Position numbers and translations under genes: made by a program. A model generated the notes under the pieces. It was not told the DNA's origin, did no database searches, and saw only the letters and a program-made list of their open reading frames with translations. A DNA stretch of 64,000 bases. Source: Ligula intestinalis. Its lineage: Eukaryota > Platyhelminthes > Cestoda > Diphyllobothriidea > Diphyllobothriidae. Location: NCBI GenBank assembly GCA_036362985.1, contig JAYGXS010000004.1, positions 37,712,363-37,776,362 of the forward strand, in the 5' to 3' direction. This document shows, in pieces, positions 1 through 12,107 of the stretch. Numbering within the stretch: the first letter of the stretch is position 1; every line of letters begins with the position of its first letter.

Positions 1-298
1 GGTGGTTACGGCAACTAATAATTATAGTGCGCATTTGAGTGGCCGCTACAAACTATAAATGCTGAGCAATCTGTGCATATACCACCCTACTCTGTGCATG
101 TATCACAGATATCTACGGTTACCTATGATTAAGGGTTCTCGACCGAATCCGAAGCGTCAAGCAAATAAAGTTCCCGTTCCAGTGATCGCATCTTCTTCTG
201 CAAACTGTCCATTTTCCAGTACATATGCATAATTTGCCAGTAATCCCCATAAAATGCAAAGTCATGACCTAATTCTCGCAATATTCGAAGACCCACAG
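1..298 (+). other. intron upstream of exon 1 (partial)
   Basis: Non-coding lead-in to the first recognisable exon. I see no coding, RNA or repeat signal in it. The acceptor CACAG at 294-298 has only a weak pyrimidine tract. Confidence 0.5.
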
Positions 299-472
299 GT
301 GTCCTTCACTGTTGAAGAGGAGGAGGAGGAAGAGGGCGACTTCATCCTTCCAGACGCCTTCAGTGACCCTGATGATTCTGACCACGCCGAAGACAGCGAG
401 GGTGAACAGACGGGTGAGGAGGAGGGCGGAGCAAACCGCCAAAAGAAGATCATGAAGAGCGTATCTGTGGGG
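299..472 (+). CDS. PACS: PACS exon 1 in window: acidic cluster
   Basis: 58 codons, phase 0 at both ends, with acceptor CACAG at 298 and donor GTAAGC at 473. The peptide opens with VSFTVEEEEEEEGDF, then an Asp/Ser stretch (FSDPDDSDHAEDSEGE) and a basic tail, RQKKIMKSVSVG. This matches the PACS autoregulatory region, where an acidic cluster with CK2-type serines (S-x-x-D/E, here in SDPDD and SDHAED) precedes a basic Ser-rich segment. In vertebrate PACS-1 phosphorylation of that cluster controls cargo binding. Conservation of that control here is inference. The preceding cargo-binding region is not in the window. The acceptor is the least certain edge, because the reading frame continues upstream to 254. 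Confidence 0.75.
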
Positions 473-1278
473 GTAAGCTGGCTGATTACTCACTTTGCCA
501 CGCAACAGTGCGTTGTTCGAACCGCTCAGCTTTATGATGAGGTGACTGGCGCCGTGTGAACCTACGCCTAGGCGTGCCACCAAAATGTCATGTATAACAT
601 TTTTACAAAAGCGCTGTTCCGTTAATGTCTGCTGGGCCCTAGTTTTCATTTTCAATGTCAGCATACTCTGGACAAGGTTTCCTACAGAACGAGTACAAGG
701 AGGAAACTTTTTAATTATACTTTTCGGGTGTAACCTCCTCCATTATTCTTCTTCTTCTTCTTCACCTCTCCGTAGGTTTCCCATAGCTACCACAATCCAG
801 CTCTCGCTAAAGGCCTGACGTCGTAGATGTTCGTCTTTTACGACAAAATTCCGCACTGCCTTATAGTGGCCTGTATAGAATAAGAGTTCCTCCAGCTGTA
901 GGTGTTTCACTACCGACCTCCGGATTGTTAGCTCTTGGTACTTCACAGTATATTTCAGACAAAAAGTGGAGTAGATCCGGTCTGTTCAGTTTAAGGCAAA
1001 AGCTTGTGCTATTACAAGCGCGCACGTTTGATGTTCAGCGGCGATATTCCGGGAAACAGACAGCATAACAATGCACGCAGACGTTGGATTACCTACCGAC
1101 CCTGCCGCTCATTTTTGTGGTTTCCTGAAATATCATTTTATTATGCAAGTTGCAGCTAACTTTGTTAACCTTCGAGTTTTTTTAAAGGCATCCCTGAGTG
1201 CAGTTCACTACGCCACCAAGCTGGCCTCTCCCCAAATCTTTTTCACGTCTCACTGTTATTTTTGTGTTTGTCCTTCAG
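473..1278 (+). other. PACS intron 1
   Basis: 806 bp, bounded by GTAAGC and TTCAG. It holds one copy (about 541-582) of a short dispersed repeat also seen near 36010 and 42405, and a short CTT run near 748. Nothing else is recognised. Confidence 0.7.
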
Positions 1279-1338
1279 CAAATCAAACAAAAGGTTGTTC
1301 GTCTGCTGAAGCGCCTCAAGCTATTTGACCCGAATGAG
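1279..1338 (+). CDS. PACS: PACS exon 2: basic KQKVV helix
   Basis: A 60-bp exon, phase 0 on both sides, with acceptor TCCTTCAG and donor GTGAGT. It encodes QIKQKVVRLLKRLKLFDPNE. The KQKVV-LL-R-K pattern is the most PACS-like short motif in the gene: vertebrate PACS has a near-identical FKQKVVALLRRFK segment straight after the acidic cluster. The small size and clean splice sites support a real exon rather than a chance ORF. Confidence 0.85.
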
Positions 1339-2104
1339 GTGAGTTCTGCGTTGACTCAGTCCTACCTACTAGCAACTTGTGCGTGACTTCAACCACATCA
1401 CTCCCGCAACTTAGTTGCCAAACTGCTCACCTTGCTGTTTCCACCGCCCCACATTTACGACTGACACTCAGTCTTTTTACCAACATTTAACCCTTCCTTA
1501 TGTAGCCGTTCGGAAGTCTGTATCCACAGTGGGGTTAGAACAAAAGAGAGACTTTATCTCAGAAAAAAAGCACCGGCAAATACCGGACTGTTTCCGATGT
1601 ACAGTATAGGCTTGCCATCATAAGAATTCAAAATAAAATGCGCTCGAACGAGCAGCTTCGCCAATCCATCCTGATCGTAGGACGACACTGGGCATTTCAG
1701 TTTTCTCTTAAAGACGAGAATCTACAGCAAACAGCAATTTATAAACCGGATGTTACGCAGACGTTATTACCTTTTCTATACTGTTGACCATCTGGTAAAA
1801 AGGTGATAGTCCGCCCCAAGGCATCGGAGCTAAATTCAACTGGGAATCGCACAGCGCTCTCATTACCACAATCGCATCACCCCAGTTGACATGTTGCAGG
1901 AGAGGGAAGGGGGGGGGGCTTAAAGGGTCACATCAAAGATGCGCTGGACCAACAGGGATGTTAGATCAAGACATACCAGTCGCACCTATAGCAAATGCCA
2001 CACTTGCGGGGTCTAGGTGTAGAGTGCCTCAGTCACCTGCGTCCCCCTTCTTGACTATCATGACACAGCATCTATGAGGAACGGGAAAGAGATTTTAGTA
2101 GCAG

Positions 2105-2148
2105 AGGACCCCGGAATGGCCATTTCTGCCATTATTGTTGGTAGGTGG
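2105..2148 (-). repeat. decayed SINE / hammerhead-like tail
   Basis: The minus strand reads GGCAGAAATGGCCATTCC. This shares the GAAAT-GG(C/T)C-ATT block with the SINE near 27.9 kb and the fragment at 6.3 kb. The CTGATGA half of the motif is lost. Low-confidence family assignment from a short match. Confidence 0.3.
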
Positions 2149-2410
2149 AAGGAGTTGCGTCTTACCATTTATGCGCCATCTTATTCATTTCGAACAGAAG
2201 ATGATGCTGGCGACGGCTACAATTCCCAACACAAAACAAATTTCTTCAGACAGAACTGAATAGGCGAATTCATAGAAGCGGTTCGGAAGGAGAAAATGTG
2301 ATCGTTGTAAAAAGAAAATTATTGCCGCGGATCTGTGAATAGGTTGAGGCCTCACGAAGGGTAAATTTTCCCATCGTCGGGCCGATCTAAGTGCGTCGTG
2401 CCCAAATAAA

Positions 2411-2495
2411 TTGCCAACACAAGCGAACATATTGTCCCAATGATAAAGTCTTCTCAATTGCTTCCTGGGAAACGCATGTTCGCTTGTGTTGGCAA
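2411..2495. repeat. 20-bp perfect inverted repeat around a PLE 3'-end module
   Basis: TTGCCAACACAAGCGAACAT at 2411-2430 is the exact reverse complement of 2476-2495, with a 45-base loop. The loop holds TTCTCAATTGCTTCCTGGGA, the terminal module also found at 30388-30450 (plus) and, reversed, at 12546-12610 and 42529-42591. It reads as a PLE end preceded by an inverted copy of its own last bases. Confidence 0.75.
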
Positions 2496-2530
2496 ACTTC
2501 TAACTATTATGTCACGGGTTCCAGCCTTTG

Positions 2531-2586
2531 GGTTTGCCAGGCTTGACGATGGGTATGGCCAAGAAGCCTGAAATGGCCATTGCAGC
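2531..2586 (+). repeat. decayed SINE / hammerhead-like tail
   Basis: CCAGGCTTGACGATGG is followed by GCCTGAAATGGCCATTGC. The spacing and the GAAAT-GGCC-ATT block match the motif at 27.9 kb, but the CUGANGA position reads TTGACGA. Probably a dead relative. Confidence 0.35.
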
Positions 2587-4876
2587 TGCCGTTTTCGCTA
2601 ATCTGATAGTCGTTAAGGCTGGTGTACTGTACCCTCTGTTCCTGTCTATATGCATCAACATATTTACCTTATCATTTGCTATTGTGTCCAATGAGCGTTT
2701 TTCATTCGTCTCGTTTACGTTGATATAATCTCCTTCAACCTCCAGCTAGACCACGGCAGTTGCCTTGAGTTAGAATCTTCGCATGCTGCTTCTGATATTT
2801 ATGACTGGCATCCCTCCGTAGCCCCGAAATATTATGATCCAGATTACAGCCATTTACTTACAGTAGATTCCCTATCTCATTAAATGTAGTGGATTCACTA
2901 AAAATGTACTTTTGCGCAGTCAGAACACGCGGCGTGCCCCCAAACTATTATAGAAGTAAAGTAAGAACCATAAGTAAAAACAAGACACACATTGGTGGAA
3001 TTGTTAGTATTTACTAGCATAAGAATATTTAAGTTACAAAAAGAACTCGAAATTTAGGAAATGACAATATGAAAATTCACTGATCCAATGTTAAATATAA
3101 GTATATTTAAGGCATGGGAGCGGAGAAGAATGGCAAGTTAATACAAAAGAAGTACAAACGCAAGATTTTTTAAGTTAAGTTGTTTCCATTAACATTTAAA
3201 ATTGTATTAAATGTGTCAGATGTGGTCACTTTCACTAAAGTTTCTTCCTAATGTGCATACTTCGTAAAAATTTCCGTTTTTAATGCACGAGAGGATCCTT
3301 GCGTGCTTTGTATCAATTTCTATTGGCAATTGCAAAAAGATTTTCTATGGTAATCATATCCCGGCTATTGAGCGGAATAAAAATACATTGAAGGCCACAT
3401 ACGAAAAGGCTGGTTGTTTACTAGCAAGTTAGATTACGGTAGTACTTGTAGTAAAATTCATACCATCTTGTGTATATTGAAAGAAATTTCCGTTTGTCAC
3501 ATTAAAAAAATATTTCGAGAGTTCGAGTGCGACGAGCTGCAGATTGTTTTCCAATTTCTGCTAAACACTTTAAAAATTTCACTGTTTTCCTTTGTTTGTC
3601 TATAAATACCGATTTTGTTCAACCGAAAACTTAGAAATAAGAAATATCTTAAAAGCATTAACCTAAATAATGAGTTTTTAAACATTCCTCCTTATGTAGC
3701 TGTCTGTGTGGATTATGACTTTAAAATCACCGAAAAATGTCAACTCATTGCCGAGAAAAATAAATTTCCATAGCAAAAGCCTGCATGAAAACGTCTAAGA
3801 TTAACCAAAAAACTTTCTATAAGAAGTTACCTCTTCAAATAGCGCTTTAGTTAGATATTTCGAAGTCGAATGTCCGCGTGCTGTACCTTTTTTTGAAAAT
3901 GAAGTCAAGATCAAAATGGGTATTTTGACCAGTTTTTTTACTTCCCTGAAAATTAGAAATAAATACTTTGCTGGAAATGAAAGAACTTACATTTCTATGT
4001 AAACTGGAGCAGTTTTCAATATGTTCTTTTACTTCAGAGCACCGTTGTTTGATTTCAAATGCACAACAGAGTGACCGAATATATCCTTCGATATTTTTAA
4101 ACCTGATAATCTTTTGTTTGCTCCGTTCCAAGTTTTTATATTCATTGATTGTCTTCTGTACTTTGACAGCATTATGACGGGGTTCTTGAACAGTGTTACT
4201 GTGAAAACGTATGACATTCCGAGGTAGTTCATGTACAGTTAAATAGGCTCAGTAATTTTGGCGTACTAAAACACATTTTGGTCGCTTGTTAATTTATTAT
4301 TTATCTTTAGGGTATAAAACGTAACAGATTTGTAGGGAAAAATTTTGCTAATTGAATTCATATTTCTGTTCTCAACAATAATGCTTTATCTCATACTTAC
4401 ACTCATCTCAATTTCATGGACGCGAAGCAAAATTTTCCCTTTTTGTGAACAAATATAATTACAAAGTTCCGGCTCTTCATGAATGTTCTGTTACAGTTCA
4501 GCAGGTATAAGTAACCAGTTCCTTTCCGCAGCGTTTTATAGCGTAGGAAATTCCTGGGATGTAAACAAACACTGGATTTCACCCATTTCCGCCTCTATTT
4601 TCTCCCTGTATACTGATCTGAACGGAATTCAATTCTAATTTACAGCATTTCGGGCCTCAGGTCAACCTGGTGAACTCAATAAACAACTTCAAATGTGTGT
4701 TAACTCCCCCAGTCCCCTACCTTTTATCAGAAAATCTACTGGAGACACGGAATTTCGGTTTTTGTGATGTCTATATCTTTCTGCAGCTTTCGTTTCTTGT
4801 CGCGTTGTATTTGTAATTGCGGCTTTTGCACTCTGCCCGCCCCTCTTTACGTTCCTCTCGTTCCTTTGACTGACAG

Positions 4877-5059
4877 GACATTGACGCATGCACAAATTCT
4901 CACTTGTGGGACGACTTCGACAAGATGGAAGCCATCAGTGACGCCGACGAGGAATCGGATCCGGACGGTGCTGAGTCCATCTCCTTCCACAGCACTCCCC
5001 GCCCCAACATCAGACCCTTCTTTGGTCATACGGGCAGTTCTGAGGAGACACTGAGCGTG
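4877..5059 (+). CDS. PACS: PACS exon 3: acidic linker and STPRP-RPFF block
   Basis: 61 codons, phase 0, between acceptor TGACAG and donor GTGAGT. It encodes DIDACTNSHLWDDFDKME, an acidic SDADEESDPDGAES stretch, then SFHSTPRPNIRPFFGHTGSS. Vertebrate PACS has the same succession: a Leu-Tyr-Asp helix, an acidic DSGPDMEDDD stretch, then STPKPKLRPYFEG with Ser repeats. The STP-x-P-x-(I/L)RP(F/Y)F block is a clear signature. The exon follows exon 2 in frame. Confidence 0.88.
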
Positions 5060-6267
5060 GTGAGTCGCAGTGCTCTTTGATTTGCATCACCCTACGGATT
5101 CGATGTTTCCAGCAGAGGCTGCCTTGGTAAATGAAGACAACGTGTACATAGATTGGACACTTGTAGGAAGACATTTTTGTATTATTGTTTTTGTTATCAT
5201 CACAACTTTAGTCGGTCTTCTCATGGCAGAAGAATATAATGGGGAAAATTTTGACGAGGTCCACCTGGCGCAAGGGCGGGGACTCCTGCGTGAATTAAGT
5301 CAAAGAAGCAGTAGGGTTGCACTGCACCTATCGCACACTCCTTCTCCCGGTACCCGTTGTCATTATCGAGTCAAGGAACCCATGGGCGGTTGAAAGGACA
5401 GGTAGCTGGTGCGATCGTAATCACACCCCCTCCCCTCCCAGGCGCCGGCCGCCGTAACAGACTCGGATTTACCGGAGTGAAAAAGTCATTAAAATCACAT
5501 TAAGTAAAAGTCATTGTAGCCCGATTCTCAGTACACCAGCCGGCCACCTCATAGAAACATACATTGGGCTGAATGTGAGGTCCGCGTTATTTTTTCAGCT
5601 GTCAAACTTCCGCACCACATCTTTTAGCTCGCCGTGATAGTTTCAAGCGCCTCTATTTCCATTCCCAGACCCCAAGCACGACATGATTACTAAGCAGTTG
5701 GGTACAGTCATTGTTCGGAAGGTCGCACTCATCAAGCCGATGATATCTTCCCCGTGGTGCCAATACATTGCCACCTTATGGCTCTCAGCCTGAAATCAGC
5801 TACCTGCTGCCTAAAGGAGGAACTCTCGCATATCGGCTCCGTATCATGCACCACGTTACCAAAACCGTGATAGTTTAATTGCGTGTGGAGGACTTAAGCT
5901 GATTCTTTTTCCGAAGGAGCAAAAATATCACCCCTAGGTAGCCGAAGTCTGGTGACTCAGTTGTAACGGATAACCAAGTAGAAATTTATCTTGTCGCCAG
6001 TATTTAATGCAAGATCGGAATTTATATCTGATGTCTTAGACGTCTCGGCCGATTTATAATGATTCCGTGTCGACGACGACGCCGTTAAACTCATTTTTAT
6101 TGTTCTTCCTGAGAGGTGTCGTTTTTTTGCATATTTTACCATGTTAGATACCTCATTTACTCATACAGATTTTTTGCATGAGTGGGGAGCGCTTATCTAT
6201 CCTAATCACAAACCGGAAATGCGCTTTTTCGCTAGGCCTTCGTCGCCGATAGTATGCCGAATCACAG

Positions 6268-6350
6268 TTGAATTTTGTTACAGAAAAAGGCGGGGACAGC
6301 GAGATTGCCATTTCTACTTTATTTGTCGTCATCACCAGTGGTAGTCCGAC
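6268..6350 (-). repeat. decayed SINE with hammerhead-like core
   Basis: The minus strand reads GTGATGACGAC, then AGTAGAAATGGCAATC. The TGATGA and GAAA boxes sit at hammerhead spacing and match the 27.9-kb element, but C3 of CUGANGA is G and stem II is weak. Probably inactive. Confidence 0.4.
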
Positions 6351-6734
6351 TCCTGACTGCACAAGTGGGAAGTAGATTTCTTTTTGTCATCACATTTCCT
6401 GATTTCTATATATGTTGTGAAAGCGAAAATTATTTGAGATGGAAATAATTTTATTGCACTTATTTTCGAGTCGGATTCCCCAGCTTGTAGGATGACGATT
6501 TAGGGCTCGTGCAGACCCACCGCGGATGTACTGACGCATGTGATGTCAGAAACGAATGACAGTCCTTTTTGTGAGCCCGTTAAGATATTATAGTACTCAG
6601 GCTATTGGAGGTATAAAAAGTTGTTTTGAAAATGGTGCAGTCCTAGGTGGCTAATAGTTGAAGCTTTTGCGTGTACAAAAATATAAAAACCAACATAATT
6701 TCGATTAAATAAAGTAGTTGGATCAACTGCATTG

Positions 6735-9225
6735 TGTGTCGTTGCCCCTGTTGGATCAAGAGTTCACATCGGAGTCCAAACTGATTGTAATCGGAAGACG
6801 GAGAAATGTCGCGACCTCAACTGCCTTGAGCCAAAGGTCCACGGGGGTGAGTTCGGTGCCTGGCTAGGAACTGCAGGCGAAAAAATGTTGACAGTCATGT
6901 GGAGGAACACCACAATCGGAACAGCCGTCGGATTTGGACGGGTCGAGTCGGTCTTGGTGCTGGCGGAGGAATATTGAGTATCCGTTGCGTAGTTGAGCCA
7001 ACGTACAGCGAGTGACCCTCGGGAGTTGCTGTTCGGAGGCTGCAATTGTAGGTGGATATTCACCCAAAAGGACCGTGGAATGGTAGCTTAGCTTTGCTTC
7101 GACAACGGCTTTCTGATGAAGACGCTGAAAACCTGTCATTATGGCAGAGCCATTAACGGATAGACCTGAGAAACATGACGCGATAGTTTCCTTTTGAAGA
7201 GCTCTATTAGACAAACAAACGCTGTGGTGGCGTTCAGAAGCGTGGCAATGGCGGTAATTAGGATGGCCGGGTTGCGAACAGGTCTACCAAAACTGCTGCA
7301 TAGAGCCCTGAGGAACGCTGCAAGTCTGCTTGCGGGGCTTAGAGAGAACACCACGGAACAGGACATGATCGTGGCGGCCAGGGATGTAAGCCGCCAACCA
7401 TCGGACCAGGCTAGTCGGGACGTTCAGGGAGACCAATTCCTGTGAGTGCTTATCATGGTTAACCCAGCTGAAAGCGCGTGACGGGTCGACTGAGACAGCC
7501 ATGGTATGTGAAGCGGACTTCTGTTGATTTAAGCCCTCGAGGATGGCGTCACTTAACTAGAAGAGCGCCGTTTTGGTGCCTTGACCTGATCTAGCAAGAC
7601 AGATATGCTGGAAGCGACATAATTAGATGTATCAGCCGTTCCAGGATCTTCGCCAGTAGACTGGGGAGGAAAATTGAGCGATACAAGGTCGCTAGACTAG
7701 GGTCTTTACCCACTTTCACCAGAGTGATAATAATTGAGTAGTGCCGAAAATCGGGGATGATTGAGTTAGCCAATGAGAAATTGAAAAGGACAGCGATGGA
7801 GGCCACCACCTAAGGGTCAATGTGGTGCAAATGAATAGGCACTTGGCCATCTGGTCCTAGGGCTTTCGACGCTTTCGTTTTCTTGTTGTCGGTGAGGATA
7901 GCATCTGCAGGAAACGAAATGTCCGTGGGCGGGCCTTTAGGAGGAGGTGACAAAGGGAGCACTGGCTTTTGGGACTGGGCACCGAGTGGGGCGAAAATAA
8001 TTTATTTATCTTGGTGGCAATCTTACCATTGTTCGAAATGGAGTGGCCGTCCCCGAAGCTAATAGATTGGTTAAACGTGTCAACCCGGGGCTTGGTTAGA
8101 TTGCGTAGAAGTTTACAAGTGGCAGCTGAGTTGCCTTGGAAATTAAAATCTGCAACTAGTTCGTGCTAGCGTTGATATTTGTCGTCGTTGACGGTCCTGG
8201 CGATCAAGCCGTTCAGTTGGCCGATGCGCGGGTTATTGACATAACCTGCTCGTGTATCATCTGTCTCGCTTTGGGTCGAATAGTTGGGACGAAGTAGGGG
8301 AATGCGACCGTTCGGCATGTGGTGACTTGCTGCTGCCAGAAGCAGTTGACAAAGGGCTCGCTCCACCGTATGGACGCAAGTCGGAGGCGGTAGGAGATCG
8401 ATCAAAGCTTCCCATCCAGCGGTAAAAGCTGCCCAATCAGCTCGCTTGAAGTTGAAGTGCTTGTTTGGGGCCTTGCTACGGTCGGTGGCGGCGGCGGCGG
8501 TGGCCACTTCCAGTCGTATAAGGAGGTGATCGCCCCCTAAGATAATTTCCGTGTTCCACATGGTGAAAACTACCAGGTTGAGATTTAGGAGGGAAACATC
8601 GGGTTAACGGGAGGGCCGTTGTGCTGTCCTCGTTAAAGGCTGCGAAAGGATCGTGTTCTAATTCATGGGCCATCAAGTTAGAGCACCACTGGTCATGTCG
8701 GGCATTGAAATGACCTAGCAGTAAACTTTTTCCAGAAGGTAGGTAGGGAGCGAGGCAGGCGGTGAAACCGGGAGGTAAACTGGAAGTTAGAGAGATGTAG
8801 ACGTTTACGACGGTTAGAGGCACCTGGCCAATGTCGAACAAAATCGCTTATACTTCCATGGGGTCGGCACTAGGCAGAGGGAGCTGATGGTGGGCAATGG
8901 ATTTTTCCACCCAGAAGGCCAAACCTCCGTCATTGTTGCAACCGCGGTCATAACGGACGATCGTGTAGTTGGCATAGGAAGGGACGTTGCTGGAGTTAGT
9001 CCACATTGTCTCTTGCATAGCCGCCACTGCCATGCTGGGTGAACGCATGAAGGCGAGGAGCTAGTCAGGCTTGCCAAGAAGACCGTTGCCGTTGAACTGC
9101 AGAAGCTTATGGCTAGGCAGCGTGGCGAGCTCAAAGACTTGAGCATTTCGGTGGAAGGCAGGAATAGCAAGAGGCGCAGGAGCGGGTAGAGGCACGGGAC
9201 ATCTTGGGCAAGTAAAACTGGACAA
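6735..9225 (-). mobile_element. truncated Jockey-like LINE (family J1, minus)
   Basis: On the minus strand this reads, 5' to 3': the end of a zinc-finger region (about 9220), endonuclease pieces (9170-8814, 8841-8476 with VVNVY and LLLGHFNARHDQW), an RT N-terminal part (7809-7591 with VKVGKDPS and LAKILERL), RT motif A to B (7502-7284, SVDPSRAFSW and SVPQGS) and the C-terminal domain with a Cys-His cluster (7214-6864, CSDCGVPPHDCQHFFAC). Many frameshifts are present. About 640 bp are missing between 7284 and the QQFW segment, removing the YADD motif. It is a paralogue of the 55934-62711 element and lacks the RTE insertion present there. Confidence 0.8.
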
Positions 9226-9814
9226 CCAATTGGCAGGGAAGATATGATCGCTGATCGTGAGGTCTCACTGTGGTCGGCGTGTTTTTTTTATGAACGCACC
9301 AATTCGCCATGAAAAGTGATTGCTCTCTTGTACTCCCCCTGATGTTTCATAAATTTCGCTGCCTCGCATAGGCAAAGGTCAGAAAGCTTGAGGTAATACA
9401 CTATTCTCAATGGCAAAATGGCAACGCTTAAAGTTATGCGATTACCTGAAAGACATCTGCGGCAGACAATTTTTGGGGCAAATCCCTTTTTTCTAACTGC
9501 ATAAATTACATTTAGGTATTTTTTAAGCTACCAAAAGCTGTCTGAGCATAGTAATTAATTTAATTTTGACAATTCGCTTTACTTTTGCCGCCTCGGACAA
9601 AATTTACCCGGCAAGTGTGAAGTATTTTCGATTTAGATGCGTGCATGCACTTACTAATTTGCTGTTTTTCATTCATGAGCGATGCGTGACATTACAAATG
9701 CCTTCGAATCAATGCAATCTGTTCGGAAGCAACGACTTGCATCGCCGAGCTACCGCGACGAACCAGAGACATCGCTTTTTTTTAGACTGTCCCTTACCCA
9801 TCCGCATGCGTCCT

Positions 9815-10130
9815 CCGAAGCCCCTAATCATCGTACTTTCTTTTACTTGTTACGGCTGTGATCATGCCTGATCTAGCGTGCCTCAGTGATGTCACGGACG
9901 TTACCTCTCCACGCGTTACGATCCGTAGCAGTAAACCTGGAAAGCTCCACCTATTCTCTTCTCCATCGATAAAAACCGAAGATTGAAAGTCCAAGAACTG
10001 ATTTGATGTCTTGGCGAACGTTATCGAGTTAAGTCTTGAGTTGCACATCTCTTCCGCACCTCAAGGTGAGCCGCGGCGCCGGATCGATGGCAGCATAGCA
10101 CAGCTCGTGAGGCGGACGACGGAGAACGTG
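9815..10130 (-). mobile_element. RTE LINE 3'-terminal fragment
   Basis: The reverse complement aligns by eye with the last 300 bp of the RTE at 60960-61261. It shares ACGTTCTCCGTCGTC, TGGAGAGGTAACGTCCGTGA and the terminus ATGATCACAGCCGTAACAAG. 5'-truncated, as is usual for LINE copies. Confidence 0.75.
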
Positions 10131-11185
10131 CTTAAACCCCCTTAATCGTATAACCATGCCTAACCACCCCGACCTCCGGACAGTCGCAAACCTCTCCCCC
10201 ATGCTTGCTGTTCGTTGGCTGTTTAAACGTTCGCTACTGCACCCTCATGTTTATAACTGTACAGGCCAGAGGAAGAATAATCGAAAACGTATGCTTGCCG
10301 AGCTATAACATCCTATGCACGGCGATATTTAAAAATCCTTTCAAATAATACCCGAAGTATATATCTTCCAGGGTTTAGTAAAATCTTCACTATGACAGAC
10401 CGCTCATTCCTTGCGAAGGCTTTCCATGGGCTATGCAAGAATTTGGGGGAACTCATTTAGTTTTTGGGCAACGACGGTAGGCTTGATCCTATACGCAAAA
10501 ACCGTACTTTTGTCTCGAAGGTGAGGTTGCAAAAGAACATTTTTCGAAAACCGCATTCAGCCCCCCCGGTCGTTGAACAACAAACGGGAATATCATTTTA
10601 AAATAATATCACAAGGAAACCGCTTATTATGACGTCGTGGAGTGTCTTTTGTAAGATTACTCTCCCCATTCTAGCGACCATGGTGTTCACTGTCTCAAGC
10701 ACTCCTTCAAATATCACTTAAAACCTCGCCGTATTGTCAATTAATTGTCCGGGAAGATGGCTTGCAAAAATATATGAAACATTTCAAATGAGGGAGTCCA
10801 CATGGTTATTTTGACATTGAGTCCGTTGAGCATTTTTATGCTGATGCGGTTTCGATCATATTTTTTGGACTTTTGGAGTACGAGTACCGTTCACTGAAGA
10901 AATTGGATGTTCACTGCTAAGGCTGATGTGGACTATGTCGTTGATGGTCTTCTCTGATAATTTCGGTGCACTTTGCTGACTACTACCGAAAATATTTCTG
11001 GCCTGAAGGAAATTTCGTTGTCTATTTGCGTTGAGGTCCTTTCTGTAATCTTGTTTGGATTGAGACAGTATTCGGAATTATGTTGAAAATCCTGCGGGCC
11101 GCATAAATTCTATAGTATTTTTAATGACTCACGTGTCGTCCCGTTTCGAAAAATTCCATATTGATGGAAGGCAAGCAGTACTAAA

Positions 11186-11705
11186 ATACTTTACTGTATG
11201 TTCAGTCCTTTAACCGGCCACTTGTGTATGCATGGAAATCAGGGGCGGTTTCGTGTGTTGTTGCTCGTTTTTCGACCATGCAATTATGCTGATTTAAAAA
11301 TGAACATTTTTGAAGTAGAAAGTTGTGTTGCTTTTTGAAATTGGTGCAATTAATGATTTGCGTGAACTAATCAGTCATGTTTAAAGTTACCAAGCATAGT
11401 TTTGGTAAATCTTTCTCATTTACATCAACTTCTTCGAGTGGAGGAACACGTGAATTTGCGCACATGTAGTCCGCACGGGTCGTTTGCAAATAAAACTGCT
11501 CGAGTGTACGAAGTGGTTCACCCTCGCGCAGAATGTACACTTTGGTTATTAATCAACTTAGGAAGCGTATGTAATTTCAGTGAACTGTTTCCAACTGAGT
11601 AGCTTGACTTCAATCGTCATTCTAAACCAGCTTGATAACATGATCTGTGTTGGGGCTGGAAAACCTGCCTCACTCTTTAATCGTGAAGTCTAATGCTATT
11701 AATAA
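11186..11705. repeat. dispersed AT-rich repeat, copy 1
   Basis: Collinear same-strand similarity to 35290-35835. Anchors are TGTGTATGCATGGAAATC against TGTGTATTCATGGAAATC, CGCGCAGAATGTACACTTTG against CGCGTAGAATGCACACTTTG, and CCAGCTTGATAACATG with GCCTGCCTCACTCTTTAATC. No coding signal. Class unknown. Confidence 0.6.
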
Positions 11706-11985
11706 ATTAAACCATGTCGAACTAAATGGTCAAAATGAAATTTTGTTCTTTCGGACGACGATGTAAGTATGCGTATTGAAATGACCCTTTTTACATTGTC
11801 AAAGGGTGAAGGGGGAAAGAGAGACTGAGAACGTGTGACTATGGACGTGTAATAAGAAATGAGCCCATGTGTTAATTTACATATAACGCAAATTAGCCCC
11901 ACACTCATCGTGGGATTGACACCCTTTTACACAGTGTTCTACTCAATAACAAATTCAACAGTAGTAGGGGAGTAAAGCGGATTTT

Positions 11986-12107
11986 AATAATTCCTTCGGA
12001 CCTATGTGAAAAACTAGGTGGCCTCGGTGGTGTTCGAACCCACGCCAGCAAGGGTAAGGCTTTAGTGTAGTCAACGCTCTTGTCAACTGAGATACGAGGT
12101 ACATACC
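11986..12107 (-). repeat. tRNA-derived SINE, copy 1
   Basis: The minus strand has an A-box-like TATCTCAGTTGACAAGAGCG and a B-box GGGTTCGAACACC, enclosed by CCTCG/CGAGG acceptor-like arms. A tail (GTTTTTCACA...GAATTATT) is shared with the copy at 31589. The shared non-tRNA tail and the second copy argue for a SINE rather than a working tRNA. Confidence 0.6.

Larger units (their letters stand above)
1339..4876 (+). other. PACS intron 2
   Basis: 3.5 kb, increasingly AT-rich after 2900. It contains decayed SINE/hammerhead-like fragments (2105-2148 minus, 2531-2586 plus) and a perfect 20-bp inverted repeat around a PLE terminal module (2411-2495). The AT-rich stretch 2900-4600 has only short open frames that I do not recognise. 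Confidence 0.7.

Noticed and set aside
262..664. Minus-strand frames opposite exon 1
   Set aside because: Shadows of the GAG/GAA-rich PACS acidic-cluster exon, with no family resemblance.
3847..4232. Overlapping minus-strand frames of 67-94 codons
   Set aside because: AT-rich intron sequence without a family signature.
7100..7140. CTGATGA followed by GAAA (hammerhead-like)
   Set aside because: It lies in LINE coding sequence (QRLHQKAVV on the other strand) and has no stem II.
12007..12105. Functional tRNA gene
   Set aside because: A/B boxes are present, but arms pair poorly and a second diverged copy shares a non-tRNA tail, so a SINE is the better call.
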